Shown: positions 11,499-22,163 of the stretch, in pieces | Layout of the letters: every line of letters begins with the position of its first letter | Numbering within the stretch: the first letter of the stretch is position 1 | Source of the DNA: Pythium myriotylum | Taxonomy: Eukaryota > Oomycota > Peronosporomycetes > Pythiales > Pythiaceae | NCBI GenBank assembly: GCA_023091665.1 | Contig: JALJCQ010000006.1 | Location: 930,001-994,000, forward strand | Reading direction: 5' to 3' | DNA length: 64,000 nucleotides | Made by a program: the position numbers and the translations under genes | Notes under the pieces: generated by a model | Told to the model about the DNA's origin: nothing | What the model saw: only the letters and a program-made list of their open reading frames with translations | Databases searched by the model: none

Positions 11499-12461
11499 TC
11501 AGGACTCGCGTCCGAGAGAAAAACCGAGGCCCATTCTCATTGCACGCCACCTTCATTCGTGGGTTCAGAAGGGATCACGTTCGCATTTCCGCTGATGCGC
11601 AATCCCAAAGTCCAGAAGATCGCGCACGCTAATACTTCCAGTTGGTGGATTTATTTTATCATGCCTCCTCGGCTGCTTGTCTTGCAGCGATCATCACGGT
11701 ACTGCGGCCTCCAGTCACCACGACGCGCCCACTACAGACTCGAAGGAGATCCTTTCTGTGAACCATGAGTGAAGGGCTCTTGTGCTCCTCCTCGTCCGGC
11801 TTTGAGTGCCAAGTCGACTGACAAACGCCTGCTGGGAGATCTGGCCGAGACCTGCTCAAGCGGCAACCGCAAGTGGCGTCGCCAGGCCCCGTGAACCCAT
11901 TCGTCGCGTCGTCTCGAATATTTCCTGCCGCCCCTTCTTTCCGACGCGCAAATCCCGTGGAGCTAAGCGAGTCGCTCGACTTCAAGATCTCGGCGTCGCC
12001 GGCACCACCAATACACGTAGGACATCGTCGAAAGGCGGAGCCATCGAGTTCTGGCCACTGTTGCTCGCAGGCCGCTTTCGCCGACAGTAAACATACCCAC
12101 AATGTTGTGGCTCTTGGAAACCAAGTCGCTCGTGGCATTTTCCACGGAGCTTCCGTGCGGTGGCTGTTTTCTCGCGCGTCGCTGGAACGTATCGCAATCC
12201 CTGTCGCTCGTCACATCATCTGCTTTGTGGTACCCAATCTATCTCCTGATAGGCTCTTCTTGACGTCCGGCAGGGATGTAATAAACTCGGGGCATCTCAG
12301 GCTGATTCTCCTTTCCTGACGAAAGTGGTTGCGCTTCACGCCGTCGGGCGCCTCGCCCGTCGCTGTCCGCGACTCCACTGAGCGCATCCCCTCTCGCTCA
12401 CTTGCCTCGGTGCGCGTTCCCCTCCCCACTTGACGGAGAGAAGAGACTCAGCCGCTCAACA

Positions 12462-12477
12462 GCTCATTGTCTAATTC
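12462..12477 (+). promoter_or_regulatory. Oomycete initiator/FPR-like core promoter of the bZIP gene
   Basis: GCTCATTGTCTAATTC agrees well with the oomycete core promoter consensus GCTCATTYYNCAWTTT, with a few mismatches. It lies 50 bp before the ATG. Confidence 0.5.
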
Positions 12478-12511
12478 GCTCACTCGCGCGTACGTACGTT
12501 CCTCCCCCACG

Positions 12512-13102
12512 ATGAAGAAGATGCAGCCCATGGCCACCGCCGTCCAGAGCGCCACGTGCTTCATGCCCATCCAGTCCTTCGACCTCGGCGCGCAGGACCC
12601 GCTGCTCGAGCTCTTCGCCGACACGTCGATCGACGTCGCCGCGACGAAACAGAGCACGCGCTCCATGCTCCACGCCGACGAGCCGCTCGTGCAGACAGAA
12701 GTACACTCGCCCAACCCGCTCGTCTTCCTCACAGCCGCATTACCGGTACCGCCACAGCTCGACCCGCCGATGAAGCGACGGAAACGACGCGCTCCCACGA
12801 CGCCCAAGCACGTCGAGGATCTCGCCAAGCTCCAAGAAATGTCATCTTCCGAGAATTCCGACTCGGAGCGAGGCGGCAACGTCAAGCTGCAGATCCGCAA
12901 GCTCAAGAACCGTGCGTCCGCTGCGAAATCGCGTATTAAAGCACAGGCTCGACAGGAGCAACTAGAGAAGAACGTCGTGGAGCTGCACCGTCAAAATGCG
13001 TATCTGCGAGAACTAGTGATCGCTATGGCCAAAGCCACGGGGCAACCGCTGCCAGTGATGCCGCAAGCGGCAGATGGCGTTTCGTTTGATGTTGCACTGT
13101 GA
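12512..13102 (+). CDS. bZIP transcription factor
   Basis: A 196-residue protein with a C-terminal bZIP domain. The basic region reads KLKNRASAAKSRIKAQAR, with the canonical Asn-x7-Arg DNA-contact spacing. It is followed by a short Leu-containing zipper (EQLEKNVVELHRQNAYLREL). The Asn is the ordinary residue, unlike the Cys/Val variants known from some oomycete bZIPs. A basic patch MKRRKRRAPTTPK near residue 90 is a likely nuclear localisation signal, and SSSENSDSE is a candidate CK2-type acidic stretch. The frame is open to 12467, but only with a TTG; the ATG at 12512 is used. Target genes are unknown. Confidence 0.93.
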   Translation: MKKMQPMATAVQSATCFMPIQSFDLGAQDPLLELFADTSIDVAATKQSTRSMLHADEPLVQTEVHSPNPLVFLTAALPVPPQLDPPMKRRKRRAPTTPKHVEDLAKLQEMSSSENSDSERGGNVKLQIRKLKNRASAAKSRIKAQARQEQLEKNVVELHRQNAYLRELVIAMAKATGQPLPVMPQAADGVSFDVAL

Positions 13103-13393
13103 GCGATTTGCTGTGCGTGGTACGATCAGTTCAACACGTGCGGCACAGGAATTCTATTTGCTTGTACGGATACGACGGCTATTGATCACTAGTAATATAT
13201 ATGGCCATGCAGCACATGGCAATGCACTCTCGGCATCGATTCGTTGCGATGGGTATGTGGGTTTCTGTCTGCACACTGGGAAGACAAATCAAGCTACGGA
13301 AAGATGCTCTGTCAGACAGATTGACTCAGATCTCTATGAACATTGCACCAGGCGCCTGTCCCGGAATCGTCTAATGTTGTGCTCTCGTAGCGA

Positions 13394-16058
13394 TTATCTA
13401 CGACCATATCGTCCACCGCCTCCACCACCTCGACGCGGTCGGTCATATCCACCACGTCCGCTTCCTCCACGTGGAGGTGACGTCTGATAGGCCTGGCGAT
13501 GTTGTTGCTGTTGCTGGTGGTGAGGTGGAGGGTGGTGCGGTGGGTGTTGTTGGTGATATACAGGCGGTGCGCCATACACAGGCTGTTGCTGTTGGTGATG
13601 CATGTTTGGGAGATGCTGCTGGAGCGGCGGTTGCTGGTATGCAGACGCAGAAGGCGGCTGACTGTACACAGGCGCAGGTTGTCCGTAGTGGGCATGAGAC
13701 TGCACTGGATGTGGTTGGTGCTGCTGTGGAGGGGGATGGCTCTGGTACCCGTAGGGCGCGCTGTTCGGGGGAGCATACTCGTAAGCGTTAGGCGGAGCGC
13801 TATACTGCGGATGGCCTACTGGTTCGCTGCCATAGCGACTCGGTGGAGCGACAGCCTCACCGCCATAACGGTTCATCGGCGCCACTGGCTCACCATAGCG
13901 ACCAATTTGGGCATTTGGTTCGCCACCGTAGTGAGGGGGAGGAGCTGAGTAAGAACCAGCATTCTGTTGCGGCCCGCCATATCTTCCACCCCGTTCATAC
14001 TCAACGTGGCGAGAACCACGATCGTCTTGACCCCCTACATGAGCACCCGGCCGGTGAATAGGATTTGGAGGACCGTACCCAGGAGCGCCGTGCTGTGGTG
14101 GTCCATCTCCAAAGCGTAACGGAGGCGCAACTACTTCAGGGGGAGGCCCGCGGTTGTAAGACTGCGGTCGTCTGTCTTGACCTCGGTCGAAATGAGCTGG
14201 CCTATCGCGTTGGTGATCAGGGTAACCTCGCCCGGGACCAGGGCCAGGAGCGTACTTGCGCTGGCCGCTACCTTGAGGTGGATGTGATTGCCTAGGTGGA
14301 TTGTCAAAAGGACGACCAGCAGGTTGCGAGCCGTACCCATCATAGCGCTTAGGCTGCCCACGACCACCTCGTGGTGGAGAATCTGCAAATGGACGACGAG
14401 AGCCTCCATTTCGCCCAAACGACCCGCCTCCTCGATTAGAGCCTCCACCACGACCACCACGACCACCGCCGCGAAAGTCGCGGTCACGACTGTCGCTACG
14501 TGCTCGGGGAGGTCCAGGCTTCGGTGTGAAATGTGGTTTCTTCCCTCGCTGAGGTTCAGCAGCTTTCTTCGCGCTCTCTTCCCGTGATAATTTTTCAGCC
14601 TCTAGAATAAGCCCCACGATGGCTCGCTATGAAATTCGACAGTCAGAATCAATTGATGGGGATTTCAAACGATGTACTTACCTGAAGCTCGATACGATCT
14701 GGGTCATTTGTCACTGACATTTCCGGTATCTTGAGATTTTCTAATGATATTTGCTGCGCCTTCAACGCGCTGACCCGATCCATTTCGCAAATCTCGATAA
14801 ATTGCTGTTGTGACATTTGGCATCGATGGACGAACTCTCGTCTCTGCTCGAGGTGCTTGGCCTTCGATTCTATCAGCTCTCGTGGCTCGGATACACTCTT
14901 TTCGACATCCATGTGCCGAGCAAAGAGCTCGCTACCTTCCTTCATCTGCATCCCGACCAAGTCTTGCCAGCGGTACAGCATGTCTCGATCGCGCTGGCGT
15001 TGATTATCGTAGAGGTCCTTTACACCTTCGAACACAGCATTATCGCTCAGCACATGCGAGAGCTTCTCCAGGAGCTCATTCTCAATCACACGTTGCGTTT
15101 CCATCTGATCGAAAAGCAAGTGGGGGCAGCCAGGAGTAATGGGCAGCGTCGTAGGGATCTCAAGGAACGACTTATAATCGTCTGAGCCCATCGCGGCCGA
15201 GCTATGATCGGCCGGCGCCAGCTTCGCTTGTTTGGGAGGGCTTCTACTCACACTGTTATCCGCTTTGCGCTTCCCAGGTGCTACAGTCGGCGGCGGAACA
15301 GCGCCGCCTTCCTTGTCGATAAAGGCAAGGTTAGGGTCGAGCTGCACAGCAGGCGTGCTACTACCATTCTGCAGTGCACCAACCGCTTCTCCATTTTGTG
15401 CATGGCCAGTGGGTAAGTGGCCGCTTCCAGCATCGCTACCAGCGTGCGTCGGCTCAACTCTGGCCGTTGACTGTTCGAGCGGCACTTTATCTGGGAACAC
15501 CTGCGCCTGCAGCGCCTCCAGCGTCATCTTTGGATCCAGCTCCTTCACGACAAAGGCGTGGAAGCGCGTCCACAGGTCGCTGTGGTGGGTCTCGGGGACC
15601 GCACGCAGCGCGCGCACAAACACTTTTCTCGCGTTCGAGAATTTTTTGCGCTCAATGCAAAAGTCCGCATACTGGAGCCAGAACGCAGCGCTCGGGCCGG
15701 CGACAGGGCAGCTCGCGCCGCCCTCGAAGACTTTCGTGGCCTGCTTGAACTGCCGCAGCTCGATCTCGAGCGCGGCGTAGAGCGACCAGATGCGCACGAT
15801 GGCCTGCTCGGCCTGCTGCCACAGCGCCGCGTCCGCGCGCAGTTTCGGGTCGGTCGTGGCCGCCAGCACCCACTGCGCGATCACATTGTCCACGGAGGCG
15901 CGCGCGTCGCCGACTTTCTCGTACTGCGAACCCGTCACACGTGAGCAAATCGACAAAGCGCGAGAACGAGCCGACGGGCCGCCACGTACATTGCTCGAGT
16001 GGATGAGCTCCTTGGCCGAGGCGATCACGGCCTCGGGCTGCCAGGCGTCCGCCGTCAT
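13394..16058 (-). CDS. Helical-repeat (HAT/TPR-like) protein with RGG- and Gln/Pro-rich C-terminus
   Basis: Two exons on the minus strand, 16058-14682 and 14599-13394, give 860 residues. The 82-nt intron has donor GTAAGT and ends CTAGAG, which joins the frames as IELQ/AEKLSREES. The N-terminal third contains paired helices (AAFWLQYADFCIERKKFSNARK, cut here to the core WLQYADFCIERKKFSNARK) that resemble half-a-TPR repeats of RNA-processing factors. The middle has a nuclear-signal-like patch (PGKRKADNSVSRSPPKQAK) and a coiled coil. The C-terminal 400 residues are RGG boxes, then Gln/Pro/Tyr/His repeats, then a final RGG cluster, typical of RNA-binding or condensate-forming proteins. Exact function is unknown. 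The ATG at 16058 (MTADAWQPEAV) is preferred; an upstream in-frame ATG encoding MRRGGRS is possible. Confidence 0.8.
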
Positions 16059-16427
16059 CTGAGAGGTTTCCGTTGCTTGGTTTCCTCGGAGAACTTGCGC
16101 CGCGATACTGCGACCACCCCTACGCATAAAACCTCGCAGGAAAAACCTCGCGACAACAAAGAACACAAAAGGTGTGGACCACGTCGATTTGGGTCTACTG
16201 AATTAGTTTCGTATGTGGTGTCGGTGGTTTCAGTGGGGGGGGGAGAGGTGGAGGGGGGGGAGCTCCTGGATCTGCTCAAAAACATTGTCCGTGGATGGAT
16301 GGTATTAAGGATGCTGGAGGGAAGCGAGCAGCGAGTGCTGTAGAGTGTACAACATCTATTCATCCCCAAACCAGGACTGTTCAAAAAGGTACGAACACAC
16401 AAAATATCATCGCGCCGGCGAGGCCAT
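16059..16427. other. Intergenic region with short poly-G tracts
   Basis: No gene seen. Two G-rich tracts of 8-9 G lie around 16232-16260. Confidence 0.5.
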
Positions 16428-17384
16428 TTAGTAGTTCTCGGCCTCCGCCTTGCCGGGTGAGTACTTGGCTCCGCGCTGGAGAGCGTCGAAGCCGAAGCTG
16501 TCGCCCTCACCACCGACATCCGGCTCTGGGAGATCCTTGTCACAGTCTTCGTCGTTTCCTGGCTCGGGCAGGTCCTCATTGCAGTCCTCGTCCTTGGGCT
16601 CGGGGAGGTCGTCTTCACAGTCCGGCTCAGGGAGATCCTGGTCGCAGTCATCACCCTCACCGCCCGTCTCACCGCCGGCAGCACCACCGTTGCCGGCGTT
16701 GCCGCTGTTGCCACTGTTGCCGCTGTTGCCACTGTTGCCGCTGTTGCCACTGTTGCCAGGGGCCGGGGCAGGAGCAGCTGGGGCAGGAGCCGGGTCGCTA
16801 GGCTTTGAGGGCTTGCTCGGCTTCGACGGCTTGCTAGGCTTCGAAGGCTTGCTGGGCTTCGAAGGCTTGTTCGGGGTTGGCTTGGCCGGCGTCGGGCTGG
16901 CAGGGGTCGGCGCGCTCGGCGTCTCGGCCTCGCCGCCGGCTTTGTCTCCCGGCTCAGGGAGGTCATCTTCACAGTCCGGCTCCGGGAGGTCCTGGTCGCA
17001 GTCGTCGTCCTTGGGCTCCGGGAGGTCATCAGCGCAGTCCGGCTCCGGGAGGTCCTGGTCACAGTCATCGTCGTTGGCGCGCGTCTCGGAGGCGTTGTCG
17101 TCGTCGTCATCGTCATCGTTCGAGCGCGTCTCCGGGGCTTTGTCATCATCGTCATCGTCGTCGTCGCCATCGTCCTCGGGCTCGGTGCTGTCGTTGCTGT
17201 CGTTGTCACCCTCTTCTTCGGCGAGTTTCCGGCCGGTGTGGGTTGACGTGAACTGCAGGCCCGCGAGCTCACCCGAGGCCGCGACGCTCGCGACCTCGTT
17301 GGAGCGCAGGTAGCTGTTGGCCTCGGTGGGCGCGTAGAGCGCCGCGGCCACAGCGGCGGCAAAGAGCAGCTTGGCGGCGACCAT
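16428..17384 (-). CDS. Secreted acidic Cys-repeat protein with CxxDLPEP units (no catalytic domain)
   Basis: A 318-residue protein starting MVAAKLLFAAAVAAALYAPTEA, a clear signal peptide, then an RKLAEEE stretch and long Asp runs. It contains eight C-x-x-D-L-P-E-P units in two clusters of four, for example CDQDLPEPDCADDLPEP. The clusters are separated by a KPS repeat and a GNS repeat. The C-terminus reads FGFDALQRG, then YSPGK, and ends AENY. The same units and a matching end (GF..., PGK..., QY) occur at the C-termini of the AA17-like LPMOs at 18529-19473 and 22606-23610. No enzyme domain or membrane anchor is present. Metal binding or wall association is inferred from the acidic Cys composition only. 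The frame is open to 17459, but the ATG at 17384 gives the signal peptide. Confidence 0.88.
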   Translation of the reverse strand: MVAAKLLFAAAVAAALYAPTEANSYLRSNEVASVAASGELAGLQFTSTHTGRKLAEEEGDNDSNDSTEPEDDGDDDDDDDDKAPETRSNDDDDDDDNASETRANDDDCDQDLPEPDCADDLPEPKDDDCDQDLPEPDCEDDLPEPGDKAGGEAETPSAPTPASPTPAKPTPNKPSKPSKPSKPSKPSKPSKPSKPSDPAPAPAAPAPAPGNSGNSGNSGNSGNSGNSGNAGNGGAAGGETGGEGDDCDQDLPEPDCEDDLPEPKDEDCNEDLPEPGNDEDCDKDLPEPDVGGEGDSFGFDALQRGAKYSPGKAEAENY

Positions 17385-18528
17385 TTTGGGGGTTCGATAA
17401 GGTAGGAAGGGGCCGGGCAATCGCGAAATGGGAGTCCTTTTCGGTCGATCATCCATCACTTTGCGCTAGTTCAGGGAGCCTCTGCCGGGAACCGGCAGCC
17501 AACATGGAGCGCCGACTGTGCCGCGAAACCACCTGGGCGCGCCGAGATGTGTTCGAAGCTGGTACGACCCAACGACGGCTCTCCCAAGGTCCAGCTGGAC
17601 GGGCAGGTGGATCCTGTCACAATTAATTCATGGTAGAAATGGTTTTCTCTTTCTGATACGTGGATATGTAGAAAGTGACTGCATGAATTTATATGGACGA
17701 ACTGAATCGCTCACGCAGCTGGACTGATCGCGAAGATCCGGAGAGGATTGTTGACAGCATGTGGATGGCCAGGTGGACCCGACGAGCTGCTGGATGTAGC
17801 GGATGCGCGGCGGCTGGGGATCTGCAGGCGGAAGGCCCCTGGCCGCCTCAACCAGGCGCTGGAGAAGGACACTCGATCGCGGCTTCTACAGCCCCCGAGG
17901 AAGACAGCGCCGTCGGGGACAGTGCAGCATTCCGTTGGTCCGCTCCGGACAAAAAACATGAGTGGATACGAACAAGGAGATGGACTTCAACTTCAACTCT
18001 GACAACTTCGCTTGACCAACGGGACATGAACGAGTTAGTCGAGGCCGAGCCTTGGCGGGTGCTCAGTGCCCGGGAGTCGGCTACTCAGTGGCTTTCGAGG
18101 GGGGGGGGGGGGGGGGTCTACTCGATGATGATGATGAAGGTGAAGTCGATTGAGCGCAATAAATGTACCCTAATAGCTGGAGCTCTATGCGTTCAGGGGG
18201 AGGCTACTCTGTCATGAGGTGGAACATGATACGGTCTGGTTTTGGTGAGCTCCATAGACTTTGGCTGAAAACTATTCTACATAGGTCATAGGTCAGGTGT
18301 GACTCGTCACCGAGCTTCTCCTCGCTCCATGCTCGAAGTGAATGCTTCCGCCGGAAATCACCCACACGACAGAGGTGCTGTATTTGCATCAAGACAATGC
18401 ACGTAGCTCTCATTCTTTCTTTATCAAAAATAGAGCGAGTATACTGTGATGGATTAGCCAGACTCACCGGGTGCTCATGACGACATTGGAACCAAACGAC
18501 GCTAAACAATCCATACGCGTAGGAACCC
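17385..18528. other. Intergenic region with poly-G tract
   Basis: No convincing gene. The plus-strand frame 17693-18217 runs through the G tract and lacks coding character. Contains G18 at 18099-18116. Confidence 0.5.
18099..18116. repeat. Poly-G tract (18 G)
   Basis: Eighteen consecutive G, the longest homopolymer seen in the window. Confidence 0.9.
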
Positions 18529-19473
18529 TTAACGGTACTGCTTTGGCGAGACCTTGCCTGGAGAGTCTTCGCCTCCATTGTTGTTAATGGTGCCGAAACC
18601 AATGTTGGAAGTTGGCCAGTCCGCTTCTCCGCCAACATTGCTTCCCGACGGCTCTGGAAGATCGTCGCAGTCCGAACCCGGCTCAGGAAGGTCATCGCAG
18701 TCCGAACCAGGCTCCGGGAGATCGTCATCGCAGTCCGGTTCTGGAAGGTCGTTGTCGCAATCCTCACTGCCGGAGGCCGGAGAAGGGGTGGCTGCTGATG
18801 TCGAAGGTGCTGTCGTCGTCGAGGGAGTCACGGTTGGCGTGGATGATGATGAGGAAGACGGCGAGGACGTCGCTGGTGTCGCCGAAGATCCGCTGTTGCC
18901 GGAGGAGCCACCAGACAGACCGGCACAATTAACATACATCTGCCATTGCGGCGAGTGAAGCGCGAGCCAGTATGCCGTCAACACTTTGGCCCCAGCACAC
19001 TTGGATGCGTCGTAAGGGAGCTGAGCTGGAGCCTGTGGGTAATCCTTGGCGCAGTTGTCGTCGTGGAAGGCCATCGTGTCATCACACCAGATTTCGCACG
19101 GGCCCTGGTGGGATGGTGTAAAGCCCTCTGTCGAGCTGTGAGTCCATTCGACCTTGGGAGGAAGCGGCTGCGGATCTGCGACCGCGCTGTTACCACAGGC
19201 TCCGATGTTGCCCTTTTTGGTGATGAGGTCCTTGAGAGAGGTGTATCCGCTCGTCTTGATCCAGGCCGTGTAGGCCTTGGTGTTGGACTCAGGGTCGGTC
19301 GTGAAAGACATACCAGAGGGTGGTGTAAACTGCGAGCTGTCGATCGTTCCAGCCGGGGCTGTGATATCACCTCCGTTTGGGAACGACACTTTTGGAAGAG
19401 CCATGTAGCCGTGGCCGGCCACGAGCGGTGCCGAAAGGGCGGCTGTCGTCAGGAAGATACTGGTCGACACCAT
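18529..19473 (-). CDS. AA17-like lytic polysaccharide monooxygenase with CxxDLPEP tail
   Basis: A 314-residue secreted protein. The signal peptide (residues 1-20, ending PLVAG) leaves His21 as the mature N-terminus (HGYMALPK), as the copper-binding histidine brace requires. A second brace His is likely H122 in SHQGPCEIWCDD. An AA9-like pattern follows (ALHSPQWQMYVNC), giving H173, Q178 and axial Tyr180. AA17 enzymes of oomycetes oxidatively cut pectin (established for the family); substrate here is inferred. After the catalytic domain (to about residue 185) come a Ser/Thr linker and four DLPEP units, then IGFGTINNNGGEDSPGKVSP. It faces an HGQM-type LPMO gene across a divergent spacer. The ATG at 19473 is chosen for the signal peptide. 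Confidence 0.9.
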   Translation of the reverse strand: MVSTSIFLTTAALSAPLVAGHGYMALPKVSFPNGGDITAPAGTIDSSQFTPPSGMSFTTDPESNTKAYTAWIKTSGYTSLKDLITKKGNIGACGNSAVADPQPLPPKVEWTHSSTEGFTPSHQGPCEIWCDDTMAFHDDNCAKDYPQAPAQLPYDASKCAGAKVLTAYWLALHSPQWQMYVNCAGLSGGSSGNSGSSATPATSSPSSSSSSTPTVTPSTTTAPSTSAATPSPASGSEDCDNDLPEPDCDDDLPEPGSDCDDLPEPGSDCDDLPEPSGSNVGGEADWPTSNIGFGTINNNGGEDSPGKVSPKQYR

Positions 19474-19515
19474 GGTGCTACTGTCAGAGGCGAGAAGATC
19501 CGAGCGTTCGCGAGA

Positions 19516-19531
19516 AGAAAGCGGAGTGAGC
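19516..19531 (-). promoter_or_regulatory. Oomycete initiator-like core promoter of LPMO gene
   Basis: On the minus strand GCTCACTCCGCTTTCT matches most of the oomycete consensus GCTCATTYYNCAWTTT, 43 bp upstream of the ATG at 19473. Confidence 0.45.
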
Positions 19532-20797
19532 TCCACATCGTGGTCCCAGCCCACCCTTGAGAGAGTCAAGAGCGCCACGATCACCGCCCAGGGTCACACG
19601 CCACATGAACAGCCGGATCGACGCAACAACTCGACAGACGTCTGGAACTGGAGAATCGAGTTAATTTTTTCAGTTTTCACATTGAATTGTCTCCATGCGA
19701 GGAGAAAGCCAGAGGCAGTCCTCCATGCCAAGCAGGGATCTCCAGAACCGGATGGAAGTCAACTCAGATCTGATCACCTATATCAAATAATGCATTATAT
19801 CTGATTCTATGACGGTAGTCAAATTGCCCGAAGAAGAAACTTCCTAAACTGAATAATGCACAAAATGATACCATTTTCTTATACTTTGCTTGGTGTCCCC
19901 TCTCAGGATCACTCGTCAAATTATCAGCGACGCTGGGACACTTGCTGGGGGTGGACCCCAAATCTTCCTTCCTGCCTGGTAAACTGTACTTGATTGACAA
20001 AACGTTGGAATGAATGAGCGAATCATGTGAGAGAAAATAGAGGGGCTCATCCCTTCCCGTACACAGAAATATGGCGAACAACCGCAATGAGCTACCTTTC
20101 CCCCCGCACCCATCGCGAAGTATTGGGAGGAGGCTCTAGCTACTAGTACTTCTGAGCTTGCCATCACCCAGCTTTCTGTGCTGTAATTCTGCTGGTACTA
20201 TTAATATTGTGTGCTTTGCAGGATGTTTGTGTGACCGGAGTCCAAGTCGTAGGAACAGGGTGAAGGGTAGGCTATTAGGACTCAAAAGACCTCACTTGCA
20301 TTATCATCAGGATGTTTGTGTGCTGGTGACATGTTTTCATATGGACTACGCGCAGATCATGTCGCTGCTGCTCATCTGGTCGCGTCCATATCGATCAGCG
20401 CCCAATTATCCGGCTATTCTCCTAGGCAGGTGAGTGTTAAAGGTTCGAGAAACAGGGATCCGAACTGAAATCGCGGTCATCGAGAACCTGAACTCAAAAC
20501 TAAATGAATTGATGGTGATAAAAATTGCGTTACGTTGGTACGATGAGCTATAACTATACAATTTCAACGAACTGACATATGACGCCGAAACGGTCGATAA
20601 TGAGTGGGCCAGCTTTGTCGGCATCAGCTTGGCTGGGATCGGTGCCCATGGCGCTTTGGTTTACCGCCTGCTTCGTCGCTTGGATCCGGGAGTTCGCCGA
20701 CGCATCTAAACTGTTGTGATACACTCGTTCAGTTCTAGTCCCACCGAGGTGCCATATCAATCGCCTTGTGTAGTGGATTCAAGCATGCGTAAAGGAT

Positions 20798-20882
20798 ACG
20801 CGAGGTCGCTAGCACCCAAGTGAACCCGCAAGAAATCGCTTAGATTCTAAGCGATTTCTTGCGGGTACCAGCGACCTCGCGT
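20798..20882. repeat. Nested perfect inverted repeats
   Basis: An inner palindrome at 20824-20866 has perfect 21-bp arms around a single central T. It lies inside an outer perfect 13-bp inverted repeat, ACGCGAGGTCGCT at 20798-20810 and its complement at 20870-20882. Not coding on either strand. Confidence 0.95.
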
Positions 20883-20886
20883 GTCC

Positions 20887-20925
20887 AACTCCGATGGGAT
20901 TCTAAGTTAGAATCCCATCCGAGTT
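20887..20925. repeat. Near-perfect 39-bp palindrome
   Basis: Arms of 19 bp around a single G, one mismatch, starting 4 bp after the nested palindrome at 20798-20882. Arm sequence differs from that of its neighbour except for a shared GATTCTAA core. Confidence 0.95.
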
Positions 20926-21001
20926 AAAGCGTTGGCGAGGAGTCATTACTCGCCAGTTGTCCCCTAATATCCATTCGTCGCTCAGCCATGCAAATGATCT
21001 C

Positions 21002-21044
21002 ACAAGTAGTGTCATACTAGCTCTCTTCGCACTGCACTACTTGT
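21002..21044. repeat. Inverted repeat, 10-bp arms
   Basis: ACAAGTAGTG at 21002-21011 and its perfect complement at 21035-21044, with a 23-nt loop. Confidence 0.8.
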
Positions 21045-21353
21045 AGGATTACTTGTTATCGCAGTTGTGCTTACACCAGGTTCTACGATTTATCCTTAAA
21101 ACGCGGCCGGAATCCCAGCTTCTCCAACAGAGCTAGATATAAGCTCCTAGTTTATAAAATCGTCATCGAACCGATGAGCCGTCACCCTCCAAACCCAACT
21201 GTTGGGCTCGCTACCAGATTTCAAGACCTTCCAGCAGAGATGCCATTTACTGTTGGTGTATAATAGGGGGCAGTTGAGTACGGCCAACACAAACAAGTGG
21301 TCTGCCCTCACAGTCGAATTTGCTCTACTACGGTGAAGCAAGACATATTAACC

Positions 21354-22163
21354 ATGGTCCCAACTCTTCATATTTTCGCCTGGATGACCGTCATGGCGAC
21401 AGTTGTCACTCGCGTTCAAAGCCATGGACAAATGACGAAGCCGGCGCCGCGCCCTGTGACTGCCAAGTACCGAGCAGATTGCTACGGCGGCCTTAAGGGT
21501 GCAGGAAACGATGAGCTGCAGTGGGCACCTGTTGAGAATCTCATAGAGCGCAAGCAGGTGGATCAGCCGTACGCTCCAACGTTCGACGTAATGAATGGCT
21601 GCCGTGGCATGGTTTACGAAGCCGGCGGTCCAGTAACGGAACTCACGGCAGGGCAAGAGTTCACTGTCGAATATTTTATTCAGGCGCCACATCCGGGCTA
21701 CCTTGAGCTTGCAATTGTGAAGCCGAAGACTGATTCTTCTGGTAAAATCATGTACGAACGATCGGCTGTGATCAAGAAGGTCGATAACTTTGCAACCAAC
21801 AGCAACGGCAAGTCGACAACAGCGACGATTCCAACAACTCTCACTGGGTGCAACAGAGCTGGCGACTGTGCGCTTCAGTTTTACTGGCACTCAGATATCG
21901 CGAAGCAAACATATCCGACTTGTGCCGATATCATCGTGAAAGGAGGAGCTGGTGGAAGTGGCGGAGCTGCTAGTGGTAGCAGCGGAAGTGGTGGGGTAGT
22001 GACTGGTGCTGGCGGAAGCGGCACTGCTCCATTGCCAGTAAGTCGCTCGACTTCGACCAACGAGACACCACTTCTTACACCCGCCGCACCCGCGCTGACA
22101 TCATCCAGGGCTCCAGAGCCGACAAAGAAGAGTTGTGTCAAGCGAAACCGTCTCCGGGTGTGA
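21354..22163 (+). CDS. Secreted HGQM-type LPMO-like protein, basic Cys tail
   Basis: A 269-residue protein with a signal peptide to residue 23, leaving His24 as mature N-terminus (HGQMTKPAPR). A likely second brace His is H113 in QAPHPGYLELAIVK. The late motif YWHSDIAKQTYPTCADI gives H179, Q185 and Tyr187, the H...QxY...C pattern shared by several LPMO families. Cys pairs (DCYGG, NGCRG, TGCN, GDCAL) suggest disulfides. The catalytic domain ends near residue 200. A Gly/Ser/Thr/Pro linker and the basic end PTKKSCVKRNRLRV follow. Not clearly an AA17 member; closest relative in the window is 25036-25866. Activity is predicted, not shown. The ATG at 21354 fits the signal peptide. Confidence 0.82.
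   Translation: MVPTLHIFAWMTVMATVVTRVQSHGQMTKPAPRPVTAKYRADCYGGLKGAGNDELQWAPVENLIERKQVDQPYAPTFDVMNGCRGMVYEAGGPVTELTAGQEFTVEYFIQAPHPGYLELAIVKPKTDSSGKIMYERSAVIKKVDNFATNSNGKSTTATIPTTLTGCNRAGDCALQFYWHSDIAKQTYPTCADIIVKGGAGGSGGAASGSSGSGGVVTGAGGSGTAPLPVSRSTSTNETPLLTPAAPALTSSRAPEPTKKSCVKRNRLRV

Larger units (their letters stand above)
8914..12511. other. 3.6-kb region with no convincing gene
   Basis: Only short open frames of poor coding character. It holds a C16 homopolymer at 9325-9340 and a perfect 14-bp palindrome (GGACACCGGTGTCC) at 10282-10295. Between 10738 and about 11500 several overlapping plus-strand frames contain protein-like stretches in different phases (see the separate entry). The 3' end is the promoter region of the bZIP gene. 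Confidence 0.5.
19474..21353. other. Divergent spacer between two LPMO genes, with palindromes
   Basis: No gene seen. Contains the palindrome cluster at 20798-20925 and an inverted repeat at 21002-21044. Presumably also carries both LPMO promoters. Confidence 0.5.

Noticed and set aside
11659..12138. 159-codon minus-strand frame
   Set aside because: No recognisable domain, no supporting promoter or codon bias, and overlapping plus-strand frames are equally plausible.
16450..17313. 287-codon Ser/Gly-rich plus-strand frame
   Set aside because: Antisense of the DLPEP, KPS and GNS repeats of the acidic secreted protein.
17693..18217. 174-codon plus-strand frame
   Set aside because: Runs through the poly-G tract and has no domain or codon-bias support.
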